Shown: one piece after another, positions 6,378-12,620 of the stretch
How the letters are laid out: each line of letters begins with the position of its first letter
Position numbering within the stretch: position 1 is the first letter of the stretch
Assembly: GCA_007120575.1 (NCBI GenBank)
Contig: SKNJ01000238.1
Coordinates: 1 to 12,620 of the forward strand
Direction: 5' to 3'
Length of the DNA stretch: 12,620 nucleotides
Source: Thioalkalivibrio sp.
Lineage (GTDB): Bacteria > Pseudomonadota > Gammaproteobacteria > Ectothiorhodospirales > Ectothiorhodospiraceae
Translations under genes and position numbers: made by a program
The notes under the pieces: model-generated
What the model saw: the letters and a program-made list of their open reading frames with translations, nothing else
Database searches by the model: none
Told to the model about the DNA's origin: nothing

Positions 6378-7211
6378 TTAGTAGTGGTTCGGCGCTTCAC
6401 GCTTGATGCCCAGCCCCATGTCCATCGGCGCGTCACGCAGCAATTCCATGGAATGGCGCTGCTGCTGCTCGGGATCGTCGCGCGTAAGGGTGGGCAGATT
6501 CTCGGCAGAGCCGTCGGCCTTGGTCACGCGCTTCTGGTAGGCCGCAGCCGGCTTGAAGAACATGTGCGCGAACTTGGACCAGTAGACGCTACCGAACAGC
6601 GTGGTGGTGGCGGCAACGAACAGTACGAAGAACAGCCAACCAAGGGCACCGGTCCCCTGCGTCAGCGACCACAGGATCGCGAAGGTCGCGGTCAGCAGCA
6701 GCGACACGATGAACAGGTCGGCACGCACCAACTGGTACCAGCGACGGCCTTCGGAATTGACGTCGACACGAATGAAGAACCAGAACCAGTAGCCCCCGAA
6801 TGCCAGCGACAGGGCGCCCAGGTGCCACAGCAGCGGCAGGATGGCCGGAGCGGCGGGATCAGTCGGGTAGGCGAAGATCAGGATGGCCGTGGTGACCACA
6901 AAGACGACGAAGCCGTACATGATGAAGAGATGGGAGATACGGCGCTTCGGGTTGGCGAATTCGCCGGAGGTCAGGACCTCCTTCCCGATGGTCTTCAGCA
7001 ACAACGAGAACTTCTCGCCACCGCTGACGCTACGTGTCGCGTTTTTCTCGGCTTTCTTGGCGTTCTCGAAAAAGTACGTCGCACTGCGCTTGTGCATCAT
7101 GTCGAGAATCGTGCCAACGGCCACCAGGACGACCATGAGCACGACGTAAGCCTGCATGACGGCCGGCGGGATAACCGCGGCGAGTTCGGCAAAGGGATTG
7201 CTTGTGATCAC
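6378..7211 (-). CDS. aprM: AprM, membrane protein linked to APS reductase
   Basis: An integral inner-membrane protein of 277 aa thought to connect AprBA with the quinone pool in sulfur oxidisers lacking QmoABC. The start is GTG at 7211, chosen because GAGGAGG lies 9 nt upstream; the open frame continues further but codes for low-quality sequence. Five hydrophobic segments are seen at about residues 17-38, 94-116, 126-147, 165-184 and 189-210. A charged cytoplasmic loop (40-92) and a polar C-terminal tail of about 60 residues flank them. His94, His130 and His216 lie in or at the edge of membrane segments and could bind heme b, as in the related gamma-type quinone-reacting subunits; this is not established here. 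The gene is first in the operon, 39 bp before aprB. Confidence 0.9.
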   Translation of the reverse strand: MITSNPFAELAAVIPPAVMQAYVVLMVVLVAVGTILDMMHKRSATYFFENAKKAEKNATRSVSGGEKFSLLLKTIGKEVLTSGEFANPKRRISHLFIMYGFVVFVVTTAILIFAYPTDPAAPAILPLLWHLGALSLAFGGYWFWFFIRVDVNSEGRRWYQLVRADLFIVSLLLTATFAILWSLTQGTGALGWLFFVLFVAATTTLFGSVYWSKFAHMFFKPAAAYQKRVTKADGSAENLPTLTRDDPEQQQRHSMELLRDAPMDMGLGIKREAPNHY

Positions 7212-7819
7212 GGCGTATCGCCTCCTCAAGTGTCCAATGAGCACACGGAGTCTGTGCCAATCACAGTGACGCTTCAAATCAAACTTACTTGCCTTCGCAT
7301 AACTAATTCTTATGGGCAGGGAGAGCGCCCGCGGGAGCGCGCTTTGCGGCGTTGGCGCGGCGCAAAAGCTGGAGGTGTTGTACAGCATTGGATCGGCCGG
7401 GAGCCGGGGAAAGCGGGCGGGCACCCCGGAGGGGGTCCGTAACATGCTGATGTTCTTATATGCTTTTGCAGCTGCCTGGCGGCGCACCGGGGTTTGCATC
7501 CGGGCCCCATCCACGCGGGAGGCTCGGGCAGCAAAACGACAGGAACGGGGCCGCCGTTGAGCGGACGCAACAGGCGCCGCTGCGCGCGGCACACCGGCTC
7601 GCCCGAGTTTTTTTTATGGCGAAAAGCCGGGACGCAGGGGCCAGGAGCGGTCAAAAAACCCGGGCCGTTATGGACTATCTTGTGCTACGTTCTGGTTCGA
7701 CGCTCGGCCACGCCGGCCCTCGAGGCCGGCCCGGCCGCTTGCGACCGGCCCAAGAACCCGGCGGGACGGCCCGCCGATCCACATACCCGAAATCCATTGT
7801 CGGCAGGAGAGAGAGCCAC
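7212..7819. promoter_or_regulatory. 608-bp divergent control region between aprM and sat
   Basis: No gene is seen. This region must hold the promoters for the apr operon (-) and sat (+), though neither could be fixed by eye. Near aprM are two short inverted repeats: CTGTG-CCAAT-CACAG (7252-7266) and CATAA-CTAATTC-TTATG (7298-7314). The latter sits in an AT-rich island at 7275-7314 within otherwise GC-rich DNA. A second AT-rich patch lies at 7443-7470, and a T8 run (7608-7615) sits between arms CCGGCT (7594-7599) and AGCCGG (7625-7630). The probable sat leader carries GC-rich hairpins: GCCGGCC (7712-7718) with GGCCGGC (7724-7730), then GGCCG/CGGCC at 7733-7750. Confidence 0.45.
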
Positions 7820-9013
7820 ATGATCAAACCACACGGTGCAGACACCCTGAAGCCCCTGTTTGTCTATGACCCCGAGCAACACCATGCCCTGATGAAAGAG
7901 GCCGAAAGCCTCCCTTCCGTGGTGATCAGTTCTGCTGCCGCCGGCAACGCCGTGATGATGGGCGGCGGCTATTTCACGCCGCTGACCGGCTTCATGAATG
8001 TCGCCGACGCCATGGGCTGTGCCGAGAAGATGCGCACTACCAGCGGCCTGTTCTTCCCGGTTCCGGTGGTGAACCTGCTGGACAACGCGGACGCGATCCG
8101 CGGCGCCCGACGGATCGCGCTGCGCGACCCCAACATGGAGGGCAATCCGGTGCTCGCCATCCAGGAGGTCGAGGCCATCGAGGAGTTCACGCCCGAACAG
8201 ATGGAGACCATGACCCGGCAGGTCTACGGCACGACCGACATGGAGCACCCCGGGGTGGCCGCATTCAACAGCGTTGGCCGGATCTGTGTCTCCGGGCCGA
8301 TTCAGGTCCTGCACTTCTCGTACTTCCAGGATGACTTCCCCGACACCTTCCGCACTGCGGTCGAGATTCGCAACGAGATCTCCGAACGCGGCTGGAACCG
8401 GGTGGTCGCGTTCCAGACTCGCAACCCGATGCACCGCGCCCACGAGGAGCTGTGCCGGATGGCTATGGAACAGCTGAACGCCGACGGCGTAGTGATCCAC
8501 ATGCTGCTGGGCAAGCTCAAGCCTGGCGATATCCCCGCCCCGGTGCGCGACGCGGCCATTCGCAAGATGGCCGAGCTCTACTTCCCGCCAAACACCGTGA
8601 TGATCACCGGCTACGGCTTCGACATGCTGTACGCAGGTCCGCGCGAGGCGGTACTGCATGCACTGTTTCGGCAGAACATGGGCGCGACCCACTTCATCGT
8701 CGGGCGCGACCACGCCGGGGTCGGCGACTACTACGGGCCGTTCGATGCCCAGACCATCTTCGACACCGAGGTACCGGACGACGCCCTGGAGATCGAGATC
8801 TTCCGCGCCGATCACACGGCCTACTCCAAGAAGCTCGACCGCGTGGTCATGATGTGCGATGCACCCGACCACACGAAGGAGGACTTCGTGCTCCTGTCCG
8901 GAACCAAGGTGCGCGAGATGCTGGGCCGGGGCGAAGCACCGCCGGCCGAATTCTCGCGTCCGGAAGTGGCAAAAATCCTGATGGAGTACTACCAGGGCCT
9001 GAGTCAGAACTAG
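7820..9013 (+). CDS. sat: Dissimilatory ATP sulfurylase
   Basis: The homo-oligomeric cytoplasmic enzyme that turns APS + pyrophosphate into ATP + sulfate, the substrate-level phosphorylation step after APS reductase. The start at 7820 has AGGAGA 9 nt upstream; the frame extends upstream without family-like sequence. At 397 aa it matches single-domain bacterial/archaeal Sat and lacks an APS-kinase domain. An N-terminal PUA-like domain occupies about residues 1-165 (GGGYFTPLTGFMN, GARRIALRDP). The catalytic domain has the nucleotide-binding motif QTRNPMHRAHE (199-209) and GRDHAGVGDYYG (295-306). LLSGTKVREML (358-368) follows. All key motifs look intact. It is divergent from aprMBA rather than leading that operon, and convergent with the CBS gene. 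Confidence 0.97.
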   Translation: MIKPHGADTLKPLFVYDPEQHHALMKEAESLPSVVISSAAAGNAVMMGGGYFTPLTGFMNVADAMGCAEKMRTTSGLFFPVPVVNLLDNADAIRGARRIALRDPNMEGNPVLAIQEVEAIEEFTPEQMETMTRQVYGTTDMEHPGVAAFNSVGRICVSGPIQVLHFSYFQDDFPDTFRTAVEIRNEISERGWNRVVAFQTRNPMHRAHEELCRMAMEQLNADGVVIHMLLGKLKPGDIPAPVRDAAIRKMAELYFPPNTVMITGYGFDMLYAGPREAVLHALFRQNMGATHFIVGRDHAGVGDYYGPFDAQTIFDTEVPDDALEIEIFRADHTAYSKKLDRVVMMCDAPDHTKEDFVLLSGTKVREMLGRGEAPPAEFSRPEVAKILMEYYQGLSQN

Positions 9014-9035
9014 CAGGCTTCGAACCGGCAACGGC

Positions 9036-9063
9036 GCGGCGGCGGGAAAATCCCCGCCGCCGC
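9036..9063. terminator. Hairpin between convergent sat and the CBS gene
   Basis: A perfect 11-bp all-GC stem (9036-9046 with 9053-9063) with a 6-nt AT-rich loop lies 22 bp after the sat stop and 8 bp after the CBS stop on the other strand. It could serve both strands. Neither side shows a proper U-tract, so termination could be Rho-assisted. Confidence 0.5.
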
Positions 9064-9071
9064 ATTCCACG

Positions 9072-9674
9072 TCAGTACACCTTTGACAAGACGGCCTGGA
9101 TGTCCGCGAAGGTCCGCGCGACGTCGAACGTCTGCACCTGAAGCCCGAGCTGGCGCCCGATCTGGGTAGCCGAGAACACTCCCCGGATGCAGGTCTCGCC
9201 GGTCGTCGGATCCGTCTGCCCGACCAGGGCGTGCTGGCGTCCCCAGTTCTTCAGCGTGGCGATGATGTCCCCCACGTCGGCGCGCATCACGCGATACATG
9301 TCCAGCAGGTCCACGTTCTCCACCGACGCCATCAAGTCGCGCACCCGCAGGTCATCGTGCCGCACTCCCCGCTCGCTCACCATCTGGATCGGCCGCTCGC
9401 CCTGGGTGTCGCGCGCGGTGATCAGGCCGAGCACGCGCTCCTCGTCCGCCACGATCAGCAGCCGGACGCCCCTGGCGATCATTTCCTCGGTTGCCTGATT
9501 GAGGGTTGCCTCGGGGCCGATCGTGGCCACCGGGACCTTGCGGAAGTCGGTCATCACGCAGAGCGCCGAAGAGGACAGCGTGACCTGGGGTGCTTCCTCG
9601 GTCACGTGCTGGATACCGGTTCCGGGAGCCGCCTTGTGCGAGGGGAGGGGCTTGTGCGGGCTTTCTGCGGTCAT
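9072..9674 (-). CDS. Tandem CBS-domain protein
   Basis: A 200-aa soluble protein with two CBS domains, about residues 40-95 (VMTDFRKVPVATIGPEATLNQA to LGLITARD) and 108-176 (DLRVRDLMASVENVDLLDMY to IRGVFSATQIG). A polar 35-residue N-terminal extension precedes them. Paired CBS modules form a Bateman fold that usually binds AMP, ADP, ATP or related adenosyl ligands. No catalytic or DNA-binding domain accompanies them, so this is a stand-alone sensor or adaptor. GGAGAG lies 6 nt before the ATG. It faces sat tail-to-tail. Since sat and apr consume AMP and make ATP, an adenylate-sensing role is attractive but only inferred. The ITARD/SATQIG ends match typical CBS phosphate-contact regions. Confidence 0.88.
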   Translation of the reverse strand: MTAESPHKPLPSHKAAPGTGIQHVTEEAPQVTLSSSALCVMTDFRKVPVATIGPEATLNQATEEMIARGVRLLIVADEERVLGLITARDTQGERPIQMVSERGVRHDDLRVRDLMASVENVDLLDMYRVMRADVGDIIATLKNWGRQHALVGQTDPTTGETCIRGVFSATQIGRQLGLQVQTFDVARTFADIQAVLSKVY

Positions 9675-9860
9675 GGCGTTCTCTCCATCCAGGTAGGGAC
9701 CCTAGACGATGCCCTGACGGGTCCCCGCTGACAAGCCAACCCTCCCTTCCGGGATAGTTGCATCTGTCATTGGGGATATGCGGGGCCAGCCAACTCGTTC
9801 ACACCGGTTCCCGGCCGCCGAGAAACCACCGGGCCGACGGGGATCACCCGAGAGACCGCC

Positions 9861-10021
9861 AGGGAAACACTGATGAATGTACACGCTCGCGTTGGCGCCC
9901 CAGGTTTTCCGAGACCAGGTGCGGTCTGGACCCGGTCGTGGTGCTACCGGCAAGGGGCGCAACGCAGGATCGGGGAACCTGGGGCGCCAACGCGAACGTG
10001 TACATTCATCAGTGTTTCCCT
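9861..10021. mobile_element. 161-bp MITE-like element with 46-bp inverted ends
   Basis: Left arm 9861-9906 and right arm 9976-10021 are inverted copies of 46 bp that differ at one position (C9886 against A9996). The arms begin AGGGAAACACTGATGAATG. The 69-bp core codes for nothing and holds two short stems (9912-9927 and 9932-9950). Size and structure fit a non-autonomous insertion-sequence derivative. No target-site duplication is evident and no transposase is in the window, so mobility is inferred. In - strand RNA the single mismatch becomes a G-U pair, so a transcript from that strand would fold along the full 46 bp. Confidence 0.75.
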
Positions 10022-10043
10022 AGCCCGGATGCATCCGGGCTAG
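10020..10043. repeat. Perfect 24-bp palindrome at the phosphoesterase stop
   Basis: CTAGCCCGGATG (10020-10031) is followed at once by its reverse complement (10032-10043). The palindrome overlaps the outer 2 bp of the MITE-like element and covers the TAG stop of the phosphoesterase gene. AGCCCGGAT...ATCCGGGCT resembles common proteobacterial REP-type repeats. It could act as the gene's 3' hairpin. Confidence 0.75.
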
Positions 10044-10573
10044 CCCTCAGCCGTGGCCGGCTCCGGCGTCAGGCGGATCTCGAACGTCATGCTGTCGAGG
10101 TCACCCAGCACCCAGGTCGCCTCGGGCGCCCCGAGACCGGCAACGGTTCCCGGATTTACGAGCCAGGTGGAGCCGTTTTTCACATGGGGTTGCTGACGGA
10201 TCTCGGTTTCGTGACTGTGCCCGCAGCAGACGAGGTCATAGTCGCCCGTGCAGGCCATTGCGTGGGCATAGTGAGGATAGTGGGTCACGAAAATGTGCCG
10301 GCCACCCAGGGTGAGGACGGCATCGTGTCCGTAGTAGGCGAGCAGGCCGTTGGACTGGTGGGCGATGCGCGAGATCGCGACCGGGTCACCGAGGTTGTTG
10401 CCATGCACGGCGTGGATCGGTATCCCCAGCGCCAGCGATGCGCGCAGGGTATTCCCGCCGATCAGATCGCCACAGTGGATGGCTGCCTCGGCACCCTCGG
10501 CAATGCCAGCCTCGATCGCACGGGCCAGCATCGGGCCGCGGTCGTGGCTGTCGGAAACAATGCATACCTTCAT
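10040..10573 (-). CDS. YfcE/MJ0936-type metallophosphoesterase
   Basis: A 177-aa single-domain calcineurin-like phosphoesterase (Metallophos_2 group), probably acting on phosphodiesters with two bound metal ions. Metal-ligand motifs appear in order: SDSHDR near residues 7-12, HCGDLIGG near 33-40, HGNNLGD near 58-64, the THYPHYAHA histidines near 96-104, GHSHETE near 117-123, and the terminal VNPGTV motif. The start at 10573 is chosen because the family core MKVCIVSDSHD begins there, with AGAGG 12 nt upstream. The open frame goes on to 10897, but that part is arginine/glycine-rich and unlike a protein domain. The natural substrate is unknown, and no functional tie to the sulfur genes is visible. 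Confidence 0.88.
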   Translation of the reverse strand: MKVCIVSDSHDRGPMLARAIEAGIAEGAEAAIHCGDLIGGNTLRASLALGIPIHAVHGNNLGDPVAISRIAHQSNGLLAYYGHDAVLTLGGRHIFVTHYPHYAHAMACTGDYDLVCCGHSHETEIRQQPHVKNGSTWLVNPGTVAGLGAPEATWVLGDLDSMTFEIRLTPEPATAEG

Positions 10574-10989
10574 GGGATTGGCAGACCTCTGCTGTCGTCC
10601 TCGATCGGATCCACCTTCGAGTACCCGTTGCCCGGGCCACCGAAGGACTCGCTGTTCCGCGCCGCACTGCCCGGCCCCGGGCGGGGCAAGCCGGCCATGC
10701 CGCCGCTTGCGGCCAGGGCCCGGCATCCCGATCCAGCCCGGACCGACCTCGGCGAAGGGCCTGCGCGCGGCATCCGGGCGCGACGCCGGAGACACGAGCT
10801 CGCGTTCTCCACCGATGGTCCCGCGGATCGCATCGGTGACGCCCGGACCCTCTCGCCGTGATTCACGGGATGAACCGGAATGCCTTGTCGTGGACACCCC
10901 GGAACTGCATAGTGGGGCAACCCCGGGGCGGCATGCAGGGGGAAACGATTATATCGTGATTGTCTAAACTTTCAAGGCGTTAACGATTT
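10574..10989. other. Gene-free region before the molybdoprotein gene
   Basis: This 416-bp, very GC-rich stretch lies between divergent genes. The frames crossing it are arginine/proline-rich and overlap recognised genes in wrong frames, so none is called. GC drops sharply at 10940-10990, just before the + strand gene, where CGAT-TAT-ATCG (10946-10956) forms a small palindrome. No riboswitch was recognised by eye. Confidence 0.4.
10885..10913 (+). promoter_or_regulatory. Candidate promoter of the molybdoprotein gene
   Basis: TTGTCG (10885-10890) and CATAGT (10908-10913) are separated by 17 nt, and each matches the sigma-70 consensus at four of six positions. They would give a leader of about 70 nt before the ATG at 10990. 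Weak evidence from hexamers alone. Confidence 0.3.
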
Positions 10990-12620
10990 ATGGCACAGAC
11001 CCCGTCGCAAGAAATCAAGAACACCACCTGTTACATGTGCGCCTGCCGCTGTGGCATCCGCGTGCACCTGCGTGACGGGGAGGTGCGGTACATCGACGGC
11101 AACCCCGAGCACCCCATCAACGAGGGGGTCATCTGTGCAAAGGGTGCCTCCGGGATTATGAAACAGCACTCGCCGGCGCGCCTGACCCAACCCCTGCGGC
11201 GCAAGGCCGGGTCCGAGCGTGGCGCCGGGGAATTCGAACCCATCTCGTGGGAGGAAACCTTTGATATCCTCGCCGAGCGGCTCGAGCACATCCGCGAGAC
11301 CGACCCGAAACGCTTTGCCCTGTTTACCGGGCGCGACCAGATGCAGGCCCTGACCGGGCTGTTCGCAAAGCAATACGGCACCCCCAACTATGCGGCACAC
11401 GGCGGCTTCTGCTCGGTGAACATGGCCGCCGGCATGATCTACACCATCGGCGGTTCGTTCTGGGAATTCGGCGGCCCGGACCTGGAACACTCCAAGCTGT
11501 TCGTGATGATCGGTACCGCCGAGGACCACCACTCCAACCCGCTGAAAATCGCGCTCTCCAAGTTCAAGCGTCAGGGCGGGCGCTTTATTTCCATCAACCC
11601 GGTACGCACCGGCTACTCCGCGATCGCCGACGAATGGGTGCCGATCCGCCCGGGTACCGATGGCGCGCTGCTGCTTGCGCTGATCCACGAGATCATCAAC
11701 AAGGGCCTGTACGACCGCGACTTTCTGGTGCGCTACACCAACGCCGGCCAGCTGGTCAACACGGACGAGAACAACGACGAGTTCGGGATGTTCCTGCACT
11801 CGGAGGTCCCGCCGGAAGAGGGCTGCTACGACCCGCAGAACCAGCTCTGGTGGGATCGCAAGACCGGGCGGGCGGTACCGACCCATACCCCGGATGCCGA
11901 CCCCTACCTGCTCGGGGAATTCGCCCTGAGCGACGGGACGCCGGCCAAGCCTTCGTTCCAGTTGCTGCAGGAGCGGGTCGCGGAGTACACCCCGGAATGG
12001 GCGGCGCGCATCACCGGCATCTCGGCCGAAGATATCCGCCGTCTGGCCCACGAAATGGGCGTGACCGCACGCGATCAGCGCCTCGAGCTGCCGATCGCCT
12101 GGACCGACTCCTGGGGTGAGGAACACGAATCGGTGACCGGCAACCCGGTCTCGTTCCACGCGATGCGCGGTCTGGCCGCCCACTCCAACGGTTTCCACAC
12201 GATCCGTTCGCTGGCAATCCTGATGTCGCTGCTGGGCACCATTGATCGCCCCGGCGGCTTCCGCCACAAGGCCCCGTTCCCGCGCCCCATCCCGCCCTGC
12301 GCGCGCACCCCGAACAGCCCGGAGGGCGTGCAGCCCGGCAAGCCGCTGGACGGCATGGTGCTCGGCTGGCCAGCGGATCCGGACGACCTGTTCGTGGACG
12401 ATCAGGGCGAGCCGGTGCGGATCGACAAGGCCTTTTCCTGGGAATACCCGCTGGCCGTGCACGGCATGATGCACAACGTGATCACCAATGCCTGGCGTGG
12501 CGACCCCTACCCGATCGACACCCTGCTGATCTTCATGGCCAACATGGCGTGGAACTCGACCATGAACACGGAAGAGGTCCGCAAGATGCTGAACGACAAG
12601 GACGACAACGGGGAATACAA
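10990..12620 (+). CDS. soeA: Molybdopterin oxidoreductase, probable sulfite dehydrogenase SoeA (partial)
   Basis: The N-terminal 543 residues of a DMSO-reductase-family molybdoenzyme; the gene runs off the window. It opens without a twin-arginine signal, so the enzyme should be cytoplasmic. A [4Fe-4S] motif CX2CX3CX27C is complete: Cys14, 17, 21 and 49 (TCYMCACRCG ... GVICAKG). HGGFCSVNMAAG supplies Cys141 as the likely molybdenum ligand, as in polysulfide/thiosulfate reductase-like enzymes. Guanine-dinucleotide cofactor-binding sequences follow (MIGTAEDHHSNPLK, ISINPVRTGYSAIADEWVPIRPGTDGALLLAL). The cytoplasmic location, the Cys ligand and the apr/sat neighbourhood favour SoeA, which oxidises sulfite to sulfate with SoeB (Fe-S) and SoeC (membrane) partners expected downstream. 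Other PsrA/PhsA-like enzymes remain possible. AAGG lies 12 nt before the ATG. Confidence 0.85.
   Translation, partial: MAQTPSQEIKNTTCYMCACRCGIRVHLRDGEVRYIDGNPEHPINEGVICAKGASGIMKQHSPARLTQPLRRKAGSERGAGEFEPISWEETFDILAERLEHIRETDPKRFALFTGRDQMQALTGLFAKQYGTPNYAAHGGFCSVNMAAGMIYTIGGSFWEFGGPDLEHSKLFVMIGTAEDHHSNPLKIALSKFKRQGGRFISINPVRTGYSAIADEWVPIRPGTDGALLLALIHEIINKGLYDRDFLVRYTNAGQLVNTDENNDEFGMFLHSEVPPEEGCYDPQNQLWWDRKTGRAVPTHTPDADPYLLGEFALSDGTPAKPSFQLLQERVAEYTPEWAARITGISAEDIRRLAHEMGVTARDQRLELPIAWTDSWGEEHESVTGNPVSFHAMRGLAAHSNGFHTIRSLAILMSLLGTIDRPGGFRHKAPFPRPIPPCARTPNSPEGVQPGKPLDGMVLGWPADPDDLFVDDQGEPVRIDKAFSWEYPLAVHGMMHNVITNAWRGDPYPIDTLLIFMANMAWNSTMNTEEVRKMLNDKDDNGEY

Noticed and set aside
7212..7592. N-terminal extension of the aprM frame to 404 aa
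   Set aside because: The extension is Arg/Ala-rich and lacks an RBS; the GTG at 7211 has GAGGAGG at proper distance and begins a typical AprM sequence.
7594..7630. T8 run as an intrinsic terminator on the + strand
   Set aside because: The sequence just before the T run offers only a stem of 4 bp with too small a loop, and no gene upstream on that strand needs ending.
7685..9070. 461-aa open frame antisense to sat
   Set aside because: Same cause: an antisense by-product of GC-rich codon use; sat has all its catalytic motifs on the + strand.
9885..9998. Integron attC-like site (GTTGGCG / CGCCAAC arms inside the 161-bp element)
   Set aside because: The arms do not fit the GTTRRRY consensus, the symmetry extends far beyond attC simple sites, and there is no integrase or cassette array.
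10574..10897. N-terminal extension of the metallophosphoesterase frame to 285 aa
   Set aside because: The added residues are Arg/Gly/Pro-rich and low in information; the family core starts at the ATG at 10573.
10972..12474. 500-aa open frame antisense to the molybdoprotein gene
   Set aside because: The + strand reads as an uninterrupted molybdopterin oxidoreductase with Fe-S and cofactor motifs; the antisense frame has no recognisable domain.

Overview
The window comes from a GC-rich, Gram-negative sulfur-oxidising bacterium. An outer-membrane porin, a complete aprMBA set, a dissimilatory-type ATP sulfurylase and a SoeA-like molybdoprotein together point to a chemolithotrophic or phototrophic gammaproteobacterium of the Ectothiorhodospiraceae/Chromatiaceae kind (Thioalkalivibrio-like). 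The taxon is an inference from gene content and composition, not from a search.

Layout. On the + strand lie a rhomboid intramembrane protease (196-930) and a general porin (1307 to about 2334). The porin reading frame is broken near its 3' end by a 7-G tract and is followed by a strong intrinsic terminator. On the - strand there is one long probable operon, read from 7211 down to 2663: aprM, aprB, aprA, a 130-aa protein of unknown function, a SlyD-like FKBP prolyl isomerase, and a 54-aa small protein. An unusual pair of interleaved inverted repeats lies between aprA and the 130-aa gene, and a hairpin follows the last gene. A 608-bp gene-free region separates aprM from the divergent sat gene (7820-9013, +). 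Convergent with sat is a tandem-CBS protein (9072-9674, -), with a GC-rich hairpin between the two. Upstream of the CBS gene is a 161-bp MITE-like element with 46-bp inverted ends, abutting a perfect 24-bp palindrome. Then come a small metallophosphoesterase (10040-10573, -), a 416-bp gene-free stretch, and the 5' part of a molybdopterin oxidoreductase, probably soeA (10990 to the window end, +).

How the genes work together. AprBA oxidises sulfite plus AMP to APS in the cytoplasm, with AprM as the likely membrane electron link. Sat then converts APS and pyrophosphate to ATP and sulfate. SoeA would oxidise sulfite directly to sulfate and pass electrons towards the quinone pool. The window therefore carries both known cytoplasmic routes of sulfite oxidation side by side. 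The CBS protein could sense adenylates, the substrates and products of this pathway, but that is inference.

Most worth a second look: the three co-directional genes behind aprA, the interleaved inverted repeats after aprA, the MITE-like element with its adjoining palindrome, and the porin frameshift. No tRNA, rRNA, CRISPR array or transposase gene was seen.
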